64,000 bases of DNA from Cristatella mucedo (lineage: Eukaryota > Bryozoa > Phylactolaemata > Cristatellidae), in the NCBI GenBank assembly GCA_009760855.2, contig WPIO01000104.1, positions 323,501 to 387,500 of the forward strand. Direction: 5' to 3'. A model generated the notes under the pieces. It was not told where the DNA came from and searched no databases. It worked only from the letters and a program-made list of their open reading frames with translations. This document shows, one piece after another, positions 25,701 through 33,353 of this stretch. Position numbers and translations under genes: made by a program. Numbering within the stretch: the first letter of the stretch is position 1; every line of letters begins with the position of its first letter.

Positions 25701-26560
25701 CTTTGCTAGGATCGATTGGTACAGCCTATAGTTGTCCTTACATGCCTGGCGATGGGCAGTCAGGCCTGATCTTTTGTTTGCTTTTTTAAGCTTAAGCTAA
25801 GTAGACCTAGCTAGTTTAATGTCTGTGGTAAAGCATAGGCCATCTGAGCGAGGGTGTATCACTGTGGGCTAAGTCAGAGGTGCAAACTCGTGGAGCTTGC
25901 AGCTGGTCTCGTGTTCTAGTTATCTGCCACAGATCACAGATCGCAAGGGGGACTGAGCAGCAGAGGCGAGGCAGATATTCTCGCACGGGCAGCATCGATG
26001 TCAAGGGTCTTGAGATTTCGCGATTCACAGGCGATTTTAGAGGAGGAGAAGAAGGACAGACATCGTAGAAAGCTGTTTGTCCTGTAAAGGACTATTATTT
26101 TTTGAGACCAGCACACTTAAGAAAACATATATACAGAGATGGCTACCTGTTAGCAAAACATCTGGCAAGTAAGATACCCTGAATCATTGGACAGGTACGC
26201 ACTGGTTGGGACCGGTAAGCACGCGAAGCAACAGCGAACGAATACCAGACGCTTTAACAGGGGCTAAGGAAAACATAACCAGAATGGATGCGACATAAGC
26301 TATGACTTATTCTACGTTGTAACTACTATTACATTGACTATGTACATTGCTGTACGTGAGCAAATGCAAACGAGCTCCAGAACTTTCAGTTCCGAACGTA
26401 CCGGCTTCAAAGTTCCGTAAATGTAGCTCCAGTGTTCAGTGTGGGGAAACGCTTTAGCAAGCTTGGCGTTCTTTGTCCAGGTTTTGAATATAGCGATCGC
26501 CTTCTGAATGGACCACGCGATAGCAGCAGCCGCCAGAGCCAGTGCTACCGACAGCCACAT
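1509..26560 (-). CDS. CYP4: Cytochrome P450 CYP4-family gene A, nine exons, 3' end outside window
   Basis: Haem-thiolate monooxygenase of the CYP4 family, probably anchored in the ER and hydroxylating fatty-acid-like substrates. Exons on the minus strand: 26402-26560, 18879-19080, 13100-13227, 11833-11957, 10081-10140, 5255-5381, 4824-4916, 3233-3429, 1509-1707. All junctions keep frame with no internal stop and give 430 codons; family members have about 500. Visible landmarks: N-terminal membrane helix, WQRNR of helix C (W132, R136), FEGHDTT of helix I (E320, T324) and EAMR of helix K (E379, R382). The PERF segment, haem cysteine and C-terminus must lie left of base 1. All introns are GT-AG except intron 7, which is GC-AG. 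Introns hold many LINE and SINE fragments; the rest of the introns shows no other gene. Family call is secure; substrate is unknown. Confidence 0.93.
2733..2996. mobile_element. Two LINE scraps back to back
   Basis: Bases 2733-2825 (plus) encode [20 protein letters not shown] from a second LINE lineage, seen again on the minus strand near 16900. Bases 2826-2996 (minus) are the [12 protein letters not shown] part of the main LINE family. They lie in gene A intron 8, opposed to each other. Confidence 0.75.
3233..3429 (-). CDS. CYP4: CYP4 gene A exon 8 (helix I, FEGHDTT)
   Basis: Phase-0 start after ttcgaag, 65 codons plus TG before gtgagc. It holds [17 protein letters not shown], the oxygen-activation helix with Thr324, then the CAKYPD and EIDALLSGR segments. 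Glu320 is the residue that forms an ester bond with haem in CYP4A/4B enzymes. It has the same length and phases as exon 8 of gene B; seven of 66 codons, counting the split Trp, change the amino acid. Confidence 0.96.
4824..4916 (-). CDS. CYP4: CYP4 gene A exon 7 (DFLDLLL, GC donor)
   Basis: Acceptor ttgttgaag, 31 codons ending [11 protein letters not shown]. The donor reads AAG|gcaagg, a typical GC-type 5' splice site, and no GT nearby restores the frame. The following exon starts DVDG, so the junction reads LLLAVK-DVDG, as in CYP4 LLLxKDEDG. The exon start is less certain than the end. Confidence 0.85.
5255..5381 (-). CDS. CYP4: CYP4 gene A exon 6 (helix G region)
   Basis: Acceptor aaatcttttag, one base plus 42 codons, donor CTG|gtaagc. 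[20 protein letters not shown] and [13 protein letters not shown] follow the CYP4 pattern YxLTxxGxxFxxAxxxVHxxTxxVIxxRR. An earlier acceptor (gatccag, about 30 bases upstream) lengthens the exon but breaks the phase with exon 5, so the later one is chosen. Confidence 0.9.
5690..6540 (+). mobile_element. CR1/L2-type LINE fragment
   Basis: Degenerate reverse transcriptase from the [20 protein letters not shown] motif through [13 protein letters not shown], the YADGT-like catalytic region and SLDDRSRS. Several frameshifts. In intron 5 of gene A, opposite to the gene. Confidence 0.85.
6590..7205 (+). mobile_element. CR1/L2-type LINE fragment with internal deletion
   Basis: [20 protein letters not shown] and ALRWFRSYL of the reverse transcriptase are followed after 6925 by sequence from near the 3' end (the APKDWNPL block). 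The central part is missing. Confidence 0.8.
7215..7567 (+). mobile_element. LINE 3' end with hairpin tail
   Basis: C-terminal codons and 3' UTR of the main LINE, ending in aagcgcctagaaagagatga through gggcgctttatcaag and an ATT-rich tail. Same 3' terminus as the other copies. Confidence 0.85.
7640..8800 (+). mobile_element. CR1/L2-type LINE, 3' half
   Basis: The longest open part (7829-8242) covers the reverse transcriptase thumb: [20 protein letters not shown], then [19 protein letters not shown]. It continues through frameshifts to the 3' UTR and an ATT tail near 8800. Confidence 0.87.
9165..9960 (+). mobile_element. Strongly decayed LINE copy
   Basis: Recognisable blocks in register ([19 protein letters not shown]-like, then [18 protein letters not shown]-like, then the 3' UTR block with caccactaaccatgtttg) but many stops and shifts. 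Older than the neighbouring copies. Confidence 0.7.
10081..10140 (-). CDS. CYP4: CYP4 gene A exon 5 (60 bp)
   Basis: One base, 19 codons and two bases between tttgtag and gtaagtg. [19 protein letters not shown] matches the CYP4 stretch xxYxxAVxxLxxLxxxR after the NCQ block. Both neighbouring junctions keep frame; Phe225 is completed by exon 6. Confidence 0.88.
11833..11957 (-). CDS. CYP4: CYP4 gene A exon 4 (helix E region)
   Basis: Acceptor tttttgcag, phase-0 start, 41 codons plus GA before gtaaga. The segment [18 protein letters not shown] matches the CYP4 block TLDIIxxCAFSxxxNCQ. It joins exons 3 and 5 in phase, with Glu205 split across the junction. Confidence 0.9.
12454..12565. repeat. 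TGTACGTGTATGTAG minisatellite
   Basis: Imperfect direct repeats of roughly 35-50 bases built on ttgtacattatgtacgtgta and related words, in intron 3 of gene A. Confidence 0.75.
13100..13227 (-). CDS. CYP4: CYP4 gene A exon 3 (helix C)
   Basis: Two bases completing Gly121, then 42 codons to CTA|gtaagt. It carries [19 protein letters not shown] followed by [13 protein letters not shown], the very conserved CYP4 helix C block; W132 and R136 form the WxxxR pair that contacts a haem propionate. No residue expected in this motif is missing. Confidence 0.95.
14950..15700 (+). mobile_element. LINE fragment, segment between endonuclease and RT
   Basis: Codes for [10 protein letters not shown] and [20 protein letters not shown], matching the linker of the complete copy at 60394-60879 ([30 protein letters not shown]). 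Probably the 5' part of the element that resumes at 17395. Confidence 0.75.
15718..15835 (+). mobile_element. SINE-A copy, truncated
   Basis: tRNA-like head with gtgagcctcgatggcacac (A box region) and ggttcaaatcctgcggtggg (B box region), then the family body gatcctttatcgccgccgca. The 3' quarter is missing. Confidence 0.8.
16320..17050 (-). mobile_element. LINE fragment of a second lineage, 3' part
   Basis: Codes for [14 protein letters not shown] and PKKATRPL, then [31 protein letters not shown] and WNAVPRFL, the C-terminal pattern common in CR1-like ORF2 proteins (RSLRS, RLKTFGDRAF, WNSLP). Several frameshifts. The related copy near 56040-56420 shares the block. Confidence 0.75.
17395..18310 (+). 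mobile_element. LINE fragment, reverse transcriptase
   Basis: Blocks from [20 protein letters not shown] through a decayed palm to [20 protein letters not shown] and the thumb. Same orientation and correct order relative to 14950-15700, so likely one insertion later split by the minus-strand LINE and SINE between them. Confidence 0.75.
18309..18455 (-). mobile_element. SINE-B copy
   Basis: Read on the minus strand: a tRNA-like head with agtttggtccggtggttaag, a decayed middle, and the tail caatctttatctaggtgcc in reverse. Clearly diverged. Confidence 0.65.
18879..19080 (-). CDS. CYP4: CYP4 gene A exon 2 (beta-1 region)
   Basis: Acceptor ttttgttgctag precedes a phase-0 start; 67 codons plus one base, donor G|gtgagt. 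The protein includes [19 protein letters not shown] and ends FFRPWL-G, the CYP4 strand beta-1 pattern WLGPxxxxxxxxHPExxxxVLK and the PWLGDGLL junction, split here exactly where the next exon continues it (Gly121 is shared). An intermediate acceptor at the downstream aatcaacag would break the phase with exon 1. Confidence 0.9.
20446..20650 (+). repeat. Nested (GCT)n / CTCCTAGATT minisatellite
   Basis: About ten units of tcctagatt followed by a variable number (2-5) of gct triplets. A triplet run sits inside a longer unit, so both levels vary. In intron 1 of gene A. Confidence 0.9.
21298..22600 (+). mobile_element. CR1/L2-type LINE, reverse transcriptase and 3' part
   Basis: Codes for [14 protein letters not shown]-like FLSKTLERV block, then [34 protein letters not shown] (TDD in place of YADD), [20 protein letters not shown] and the thumb. 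The 3' end contains a short tandem duplication of the [17 protein letters not shown] block near 22270-22580. Confidence 0.88.
22600..23365. mobile_element. LINE 3' ends in both orientations
   Basis: Bases 22600-22800 carry a minus-strand 3' tail (tagtgccctcagagaactga in reverse). Bases 22815-23365 resume the plus-strand LINE and finish with gtaaagtgcttggaaagaga and a tail. The minus tail interrupts the plus element. Confidence 0.75.
23505..25125 (-). mobile_element. CR1/L2-type LINE, minus strand
   Basis: From the (ATT)n tail at 23505 through the 3' UTR, thumb, a broken palm and the open segment 24670-25050 ([56 protein letters not shown]). A 3'-UTR-like block is misplaced inside the palm at about 24594-24690. 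Confidence 0.9.
25126..25300 (+). mobile_element. LINE 3' end nested in the minus-strand LINE
   Basis: Starts atgctgaccctgtgcatgta and ends with gagggagctttatcaagagt plus an ATT tail. The sequence on either side is contiguous in the intact copy at 60040-60070, so this is a short 5'-truncated insertion. Confidence 0.8.
25310..26105 (-). mobile_element. LINE, continuation of the minus-strand copy
   Basis: Codes for [20 protein letters not shown] and [20 protein letters not shown], then further upstream [20 protein letters not shown]. It matches 60011-60879 and is the 5' part of the element interrupted at 25126. Confidence 0.88.
26402..26560 (-). CDS. CYP4: CYP4 gene A exon 1 (membrane anchor)
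   Basis: Starts at an ATG in good context (ACA before it) and encodes 53 residues: [16 protein letters not shown] is the hydrophobic anchor, followed by the basic linker and an [12 protein letters not shown] segment matching the FPGPxxHWxxG start of CYP4 proteins. It ends in phase 0 at CCG|gtacgt. A TTG two codons upstream is in frame but there is no reason to prefer it. Confidence rests on the anchor-plus-hinge pattern and on clean phase joining to exon 2. Confidence 0.85.
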
Positions 26561-26823
26561 TGTCAACGAAGGCCGTGACGACCTTGCTCGAAATGTCTCC
26601 CGTTGGGACTCAGCGCTGCCCTACAGCAACCAAAGCTACGAGCGAAGAGTTGCATTAGGAAAGGTGCCAGAAGGCAGAGTACCTAGCTAGTGCTCGCTGT
26701 TGCCATTAACTTCACCAAAGGATGTATCGAAGTGCGATGGCCATGCGAGAAAATGCTGAAAGTGGAGTCTCTATTCATTCTCAAGGAGGGTCCACTTCCA
26801 GGCCTCACATAAGGAAGTGAACA

Positions 26824-26831
26824 CTATATAA
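26824..26831 (-). promoter_or_regulatory. TATA box of CYP4 gene A
   Basis: On the minus strand the sequence reads TTATATAG, 264 bases upstream of the gene A ATG, which would place transcription start near 26795 and give a 5' UTR of roughly 235 bases. Immediately upstream, from about 26857, the DNA is an old LINE copy. This is inferred from sequence and position only. Confidence 0.45.
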
Positions 26832-26856
26832 GGAAAGCTTGAACAGGTCTCACACA

Positions 26857-27755
26857 GTCTCCGTTTCGGTACCCGATATCCACTCTCCAATCGATGAGAA
26901 TGGAACGGGTAGTGACAGACCAGTTGAAATCGTGTTTCCAAATATTGCTAAGCGAGTAAGCCCCTGCTTGAATTTAAGGGTCGTCCCTTCTAACAGTGAG
27001 TGAGCAAGTAGCTTTACTCTCAGGCATACCGATCTAAGAATAGACTCCCGGCTGGCTCTGCTGGATCTCACTGCAGTGATTGACACCTTTGACCGTCGCC
27101 AATTCGTTCTAGGTCTTCCGCTTTCTTGTCTGGGCGTAACCTGCACCGCTCTGAAATTTCCCTATTTAATGGGAAGATTTCACGTCCAAGATGAAAATAG
27201 CCATCTGATCTAAAGTGAGCTCTTTTGTCGTGAAGTTCCTAAAGGGGTTTGTTTCAGATCGCCCTACTTCCTTTAGGCTTTCATTTGTTCGCAGGTGACT
27301 TCCATGTTAATATACTTCATCGGTGCTTCGACCACTCTCCGGCTTCAATCCTCCAAAATCTTTAACTCCCTCGGGAAGCATAATACCGAATGTGCACTTG
27401 AATACTAGCTGTCTGCCTCAAATTAAATTTCGACACGGCAACCAGATAGCTTTAGGCAAGCCCAGCGTCACTCGAATTCTGGAAAGCCTCACACTTAACA
27501 TTGGTTCAGCCTGCTTATCGAATACAGTGCATGTACGTTGAATTATACAAGCATTATTGGCTCATCATATTTCATGAACTACATACATGAAAACTGGTTG
27601 GCCTATTCCATAATGACAATTGACTAGATGACCACATCGGTTCCCTTATCAAATACGTCTACACACTAAGCAGTTTAACTATATAAATTCGGACGCTCCT
27701 AGATAGGAATACACAGACAAGCAAGATCCTGCCATTTTTAAATTTTGCCGTCAAT

Positions 27756-27828
<73 letters not shown>

Positions 27829-27990
27829 TTCTGACTGTGCGATCAGACAGTTGCAGTTGATGCCAAACTCTGCAGCTAGGCTGGCTTGTCGTTAAATTTC
27901 ACAGCTGCCGCATAGCACCACTTATCCACGAATTCTGCATGCTCACAATCAAGCTGCAATGCAACTTCAAGCTCCTAACACTCGAAAAAA
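26857..27990 (+). mobile_element. Decayed LINE abutting the gene A promoter
   Basis: Aligns with the [14 protein letters not shown] to LLDLTAVIDTFDRRQFVLGL region and, after 27400, with the thumb and 3' blocks; many gaps. Its left edge is about 25 bases from the TATA box of gene A. A (CT)n tract interrupts it at 27760-27825. Confidence 0.75.
27760..27825. repeat. (CT)n microsatellite
   Basis: Uninterrupted CT dinucleotides, about 33 units, inside the decayed LINE upstream of gene A. Confidence 0.98.
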
Positions 27991-28035
27991 CTCTCAAGTA
28001 TATCAAATTAAAAATTAAATTAAATACTACTTGAT

Positions 28036-28194
28036 TTAACAGCTTCTTTTGCATAGTGACAGAAGAGCCTTGACTGCTAGCACCACCGCTTGCAGTGGCA
28101 ATAAGGGATTGCCCATCGCAGGATTCGAACCCAAGACTTCGGGACCGAGTTTGTGAAAAGCCACCGCCTTACCTAGTGTGCCGCCACGGCTCAC
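28036..28194 (-). mobile_element. SINE-A copy (duplication copy 1)
   Basis: Minus-strand unit with tRNA-like head gagccgtggcggcacac, B box gggttcgaatcctgcgatgg, and the 3' end ctgttaaatca. Its partner in the second duplicate is at 36985-37145. Confidence 0.88.
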
Positions 28195-28744
28195 ATTAAT
28201 TAGCCCATTACATGCACAATGATAGCCACAAATGCTCTTCTGCCGCTGTATAAATGAAGCTTCTAAATAAGCCTTAAAAATTCGTACCATACCCATCGAG
28301 GTTGACGTTTAGCTTTGTTTCTGCCAAAATACTGGCAACTTCCTTACCAAAAGTCTGCTTTAGTTTCCTCAATTGTAACGCGTGTTGGCAGAAGCACAAT
28401 CTAGCAGCTACTGGCTGTAGATGGGATGTACTAGCTCGCCTTTCTTTTGAATGCTAGAGACGAAATCGCCATGACCTCATCCCATGAATTCGATCAAGTT
28501 TAAGTTGTCTAGAGAACTCGTGAGACAACGATTATTGAATAGCACTGAAAAGGCTTCGCATAATGGCAATTCATATGCATTACAACGCCTCGGATGCAGA
28601 ATAAAAAGTGTACACCGAGCTGAAGTGATACATGGCTGGATGCAATGTGGTGTGTGCCGTATTTTAGGGGTGTTCTGCACGGACAACTTCGTTCAATCGA
28701 CCTAGAAAACATAGAGCCACCTCAAAGGATCGCATCGAGTATGA

Positions 28745-28870
28745 TGAGTATATATAATTAATCCTCATAGCGCCATAAGAGAACTTGGACATCAAATCAT
28801 CCAGCCGTGACCTTGGTTTGAGGCGAGCACTTTAACCACTGGGAAAAACCAGCACCGCCGAAGCGATCGG
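28745..28870 (-). mobile_element. SINE-B copy (duplication copy 1)
   Basis: Minus-strand unit: ctggtttttcccagtggtta head, cctcaaaccaaggtcacggc middle, and the tail ctcttatggcgctatgagga. Shared with 37690-37806. Confidence 0.75.
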
Positions 28871-29125
28871 AGCTTCACTCTGGCTCAAGGCAACGGTGGC
28901 AGACAAAAACCCCTCCCCTGAACCTCGATGCAATCAAAGACTTCGCCATCGTCATATTAATGTCCCGCCGGAAGCAGAAACTTGCTGCTGTTGATGCGTC
29001 AAGGTCATCAAATCACCACCGGTTTCAATCGATACCTCTAATGACTTTGCAGCGTTTACATCACAAATAAAGGGGCATTTTTAGCTCAACTGCAACTGCC
29101 TCCAGTACCCGGTTAACTTATCTTA

Positions 29126-29390
29126 TTGTTTCGGTGCGCTTTGCGTGCTCACTTGTGCTCGACTGGGCTTGAGCGACTCCCCAGAGGTACTCCTAACCGG
29201 TGGCCCCCTAGGCCTGGGCGTGCTTTAGCCTGACCCTGAGAACGACACACACGGGCGCTGTGCGTACGGCATTACGCAGGCGTTGCATAACGTAACGTAC
29301 TGTACCATGTGACTCTACGTACCACGTTACCGGTACCGCGTAGCCTGCCCGGTTTTGGGCCTGCCGAGCTGGTTCGGCCCAGTGGTTAAA
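29126..29390. repeat. 265-bp block identical to 38077-38341
   Basis: Compared base by base with 38077-38341, no difference was found, while DNA on both sides differs every ten bases or so. The block is rich in CpG and contains palindromic words around taccacgttaccggtaccgc. Its 3' end enters the head of a SINE-B. Confidence 0.95.
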
Positions 29391-29480
29391 CTGCTCGCCT
29401 TGACCAGAGACCCGTGGTATACGTGGAGCGCTTGAATAAAGATTAGGTTTTCTTAGGGCACTGCGTAAATGAATTACATA
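29369..29480 (+). mobile_element. SINE-B copy, short form
   Basis: Head gagctggttcggcccagtgg, then gagcgcttgaataaagatta and ttcttagggcactgcgtaaa, the family's LINE-like tail. Also present in the second duplicate at 38319-38430. Confidence 0.78.
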
Positions 29481-29575
29481 TAGTTATGCATTCGTCTGTT
29501 ACCATCGGTTAACGATTGCCTTGCAATGAGTTCAGCAAAGCACCAGGATAGACTTAGTTTTTTCATTCATGTTGT

Positions 29576-30629
29576 AACGGTGACCTGCCGCTTACCTAGC
29601 GGCGTAGCCTATCGCCTAATGCCGTTCGGTGCGCGCCTACGCGCAATAAGCTGGCCGCCACGAAACGAGCGTTTCTGGCGCTGACCTGCTCTGAACTTTA
29701 TTCGCAAGCGCACAAAGTCGCTGCGCGACTTGCGGAGGGAATACTCCTCTACACTAAGCGCGACCCGGACCCTAAATAACGTGGAATCCGTTCCCACCTT
29801 GCCGAGGGAATACCCCAAAAGATTCGAGCGGAGGGAGTACTTTTGAAGTCTTCTAAACCCTACCCGGTGGGGTTTCCACTGCGGAATACTCCACACAAAT
29901 GAATTACTGAAGCGCGACCCGGAGCCTAAACCCTACCCGGTGAACTATCCACACACGCCAACTACGCCTAGCTCGCGCCGGCAAATCCCTATCAAAAGAA
30001 ACACAAAACACGAATGAACACACAAAATGCCAGCTCGGGCGCGATACGACCGTATTCGGTAACGATCCTCCTAGCGCGCTGTCTCGTCTTCCGTCAATCG
30101 CTGGCGAGCCCGCCCTCCTCCCTCGCTTCCAGAGAAAAACGAGTCCGACGGCGGAGCCGGACCAAAGACAGAAGACCAAAGCAAAAAGACACGAGGCAAA
30201 AGACCCAGAGCGAGCGTCGCTAGTAAATACTTGGCTGAGACAATGGGGCAGCTTAGTCATTGGGCCCGGACACCTTTTACGGAAAGGAATGACTACCGTT
30301 CCCAGGCCACTGGCAGGGCACCTCCGTCCAGCTTGAATGGCGAATGGGTTCCAGAAGATTCTTTCTTGGAAAGAGGGAAGGCGGGGGTTGACAGGCCAGC
30401 CAACATCTATCAGCAGCTTCCGCGAGTATCGGACCAATTCTAAAGGCCGAATCGCCGCCGCTCGTCTCAGAGCTTCCTGGCCTGCTCCTAAGCGCTTCCT
30501 CTCTAACCGCACTGACGCTCCTCTCTGGCTCACTGCTCCAGGACAAAGGGGCTCTAGCCCGCCGCCGAACAGCTCTTGTTCGCGCTAAAATTCAGCCAAA
30601 GCCAGCCGGGCGCTACAATGTTTTAGTCT
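29576..30629. other. CpG-rich insert without recognisable gene
   Basis: Present in duplication copy 1 and absent from copy 2. Open frames run on both strands (longest 209 codons, 29904-30533 minus), as expected from base composition; none shows a known motif. About 100 bases near 30345-30440 reappear inverted, with differences, near 32725-32830. Confidence 0.6.
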
Positions 30630-31170
30630 ACGGCCGTGTAGAAGCAACACGTTCTAATTATCGTTAACGTTGTAATCACGATAGCCAAGCTACCACACAG
30701 TGAACACTGGCTCCGCTAGACGCCAGGCGACCAGCGATTCTCCATCTCCCCCAACAGTACAGCACGCCGCTGCCGCCATCCAGTACAGGGCTACCGACGA
30801 ACGAGGTTTCCCTCGAACGCAGCAAATAAGCACACAAGAAAGAACAAAGTGCTGCTCGCTGAATGGGACGATGCCAGCTACTGCCCCGTGCGGGACGTGG
30901 CAACTCGCGACGAGAACGCGCCGGCAAGACGGCGGCCAAGGGCGACTGCGGGCCAAAGGCGCGACCTACCAGTGCTGCAATGATAGCGGAAGTTACTTAG
31001 GCGGAAGTTACTTAAGCGGCCCTTGTAATTTGAAGAACCACGCGATGCCCACGTGATTAGCCTGTCTTGTTGACCGGATGCCGTTCCGCCACTATGCGCA
31101 TTCCTATCAGCTTCGCACGCGCGTGCACGTGGGAGGGGACAAGGACGTCGGCTCAAGGCCGCGAACGGCT

Positions 31171-33082
31171 GAGAGGAGAGCGATGCAGCAGGGGGGGTGG
31201 GGGTACAATCACGTGACCACCGCGTGGCCTTTCGCAAATCTTTCTGCTTAATCGACGGGTAGGGCCAGGCTTCTAAGCTGTTAAGCGCTCACGCCCAGAT
31301 CGCCGACCCGCAAGGCGTGCGAAAACGCAGATTACGGCTGGGGGCGGGACAACGAGGACATGTAGTCACGCCCCCAAACGTGCCGGGTACGAGCACGCGG
31401 ACTGCAAAACGCTAGTAAGTGGAGCCGCAGCTTTCGCCAGCGCAGCGTGTAGCTGGGTTCTGTGCACGTTTATAAATCTAGTTCATTTGCACGGCGCCCT
31501 GGGATAACTAAATCGCGCGGGACCTTCATCTAAGTTCCACGCTCGGGCGTGTTCCTGAATAAAACCGAGGTTGGGACCACGTTTAAAGTGAGTCAGTCGA
31601 GTTACGGTTGAGTTACCGGGACGACTGCGGCCGCGGATTACCTTCCGCAAAGTGCTGGTGCGATCTGGACAGGGGTCGCGATCCAGTGGCGCTAGGACGA
31701 GCACGGCGGCGGCTGCTACTGCGGGAGACGACTCCAGCGGCCCGCCACTCCAGCGCGAGTTTCGCAGACGCACCAGCAGCCGCTTGAGTCTGGTCGCATT
31801 TTATTACAGCATGTTATCGCCGCGCGCCTCGGGAGCCCTCGCAAAGACAAACGCTCTTATCGGGCTAAAACTAAAAACCACCTCCCCGTACTTTGGTCAC
31901 CTGCGTCTACGCTGGGGCGCGACCCGCTTGGCGGATGGCCTGAGCAACCAAGCCAGCGATAAGCGACGTCGGTTCAGCCGCCCTGCGGCTTCTGTGGACA
32001 GAGGCGACGCCCCGATCGCCCCTTCGCCTGACCTTAACGTCTAACCCGAGAAAGACTTCCGCTTCCAGCTCATGCAAACGCGGTAAACCGAGGGCCGTTT
32101 CGCTAGACGAAAATAGTCCTTCTCTCCGCCGCCACCTCGCCAGAGGCGGTTAGCCCTAATGCTACTCCACGGCTGCAAACCCGATACGCCACCATCCACG
32201 CACAAACGCGCACACGCAACACACATGCAAACATGCAGGCAAAAAAGAGCACGCACAAAATGCGAGTCATGAGCGTTGTACGATCATATTCAGCGGCGTC
32301 CTATGGACTCCTCTCCTGACGCCGTATCTCGCTGCTGCCCGGTGGCCGTCGCTCGCCGACGCGAATGTCGACCGCGACACGACGACGACGACTCTGGGCA
32401 GCAGGTTTAGGTTTAACAAGCTAACCGGCACCGTTTAAATGGCTAACCACCTTACGTGTCAATAGCTAACCGGTACAATGGGCTAGGAGCTCAGTGGCAT
32501 CGGGCCAGACCTCGCGGATCGCTACGGGTAGGAAGCTGTTGCGTAGCACCAGCTTGTTTTAATTTTAGGACACTCAAGAACTGCTGGTCTAAAATGCATC
32601 TTTGTCCTCGAGCAGCGAGCAGAAGGGTGCAGCAGCTGTGAAAGGATCGTGATGGGGGCGTAACACGAGCGGGGTCACTCCAAAGGCGACAGACTGGCGT
32701 AGGCGCCGGCCGCATCGGCCTGCTCTCCGCTCAGCAGCGGCTGATCGATATCGGCTGGCCTGCCAACCTCGGCCATAGCTCAGTTCAGAAAGATTTGCTG
32801 GAGTCTTCTTTCGGCTCGCGAGCTTGACGCCGCGGCTACCCATCCTTTGCGGAGCTGAGGTATTAAATCCTAACCGTGGTGATCCGCGGTGCGAGGCCCG
32901 ACGCCTCCCAGCTGCATTTGAATTCGAAATGAAATGACAAATGAAAGAAATGAGCCCAGCAGCGGCGGCAGCGGTGACGACCACCTTTTTTTTAAGCGTC
33001 GTTATGGACCGCTAAATATGTGTTCACCCTCGGTTCCCACTTTCTTCTCTGTCAACGACCTGCCGCCTGGTTTTACCTAGTG
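31171..33082. other. CpG-rich intergenic DNA, no gene seen
   Basis: GC-rich, high CpG, with short overlapping open frames on both strands and no motif I recognise. It could be an unmethylated island or promoter of a transcript outside this reading, or simply young repeat DNA. Confidence 0.5.
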
Positions 33083-33248
33083 GTGAGCCGTGATGGCGCA
33101 CTAGGTAAGACGGCTGCTCCTCACGACCGAGGTTCAGAGGTCGTGCGTTCGAATCCTACGGTGGGGGATCCTTTATCGCCGCTGCTAGCGGTGGTGTCAC
33201 CCGTCAAGGCACATCTGTCGCTATACAAAAGAGGCTGTTACATCAGAT
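33083..33248 (+). mobile_element. SINE-A copy, near full length
   Basis: Best-preserved unit: head gtgagccgtgatggcgcact, B box gtgcgttcgaatcctacggt, body gatcctttatcgccgctgct, and 3' end ctatacaaaagaggctgtta. A usable reference for the family. Confidence 0.9.
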
Positions 33249-33353
33249 AGCGTTTCTCAGAGGTAGTATGTATGTCTTTAACGACCTAGATCGTGAGCGA
33301 AAGCCTTCCGGTGCGTGAAGACGACTAGACGTAAATTAAGTTCTTTTCGGGAG

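Larger units (their letters stand above)
27905..31170. repeat. Segmental duplication, copy 1
   Basis: Direct repeat of 36871-39080, about 9 kb away. Matching blocks: 27905-29575 with 36871-38520, and 30630-31170 with 38530-39080. Both copies share a SINE-A, two SINE-B units and unique sequence at the same places. Copy 1 has an extra CpG-rich 1.05 kb (29576-30629). Similarity is roughly 85-90 percent by eye except for an identical 265-bp block. Confidence 0.88.

Noticed and set aside
29904-30533. 209-codon minus-strand ORF in CpG-rich DNA
   Set aside because: No motif, no homologous frame in the other duplicate, and equally long frames overlap it on the other strand. Explained by low stop-codon density in GC-rich sequence.
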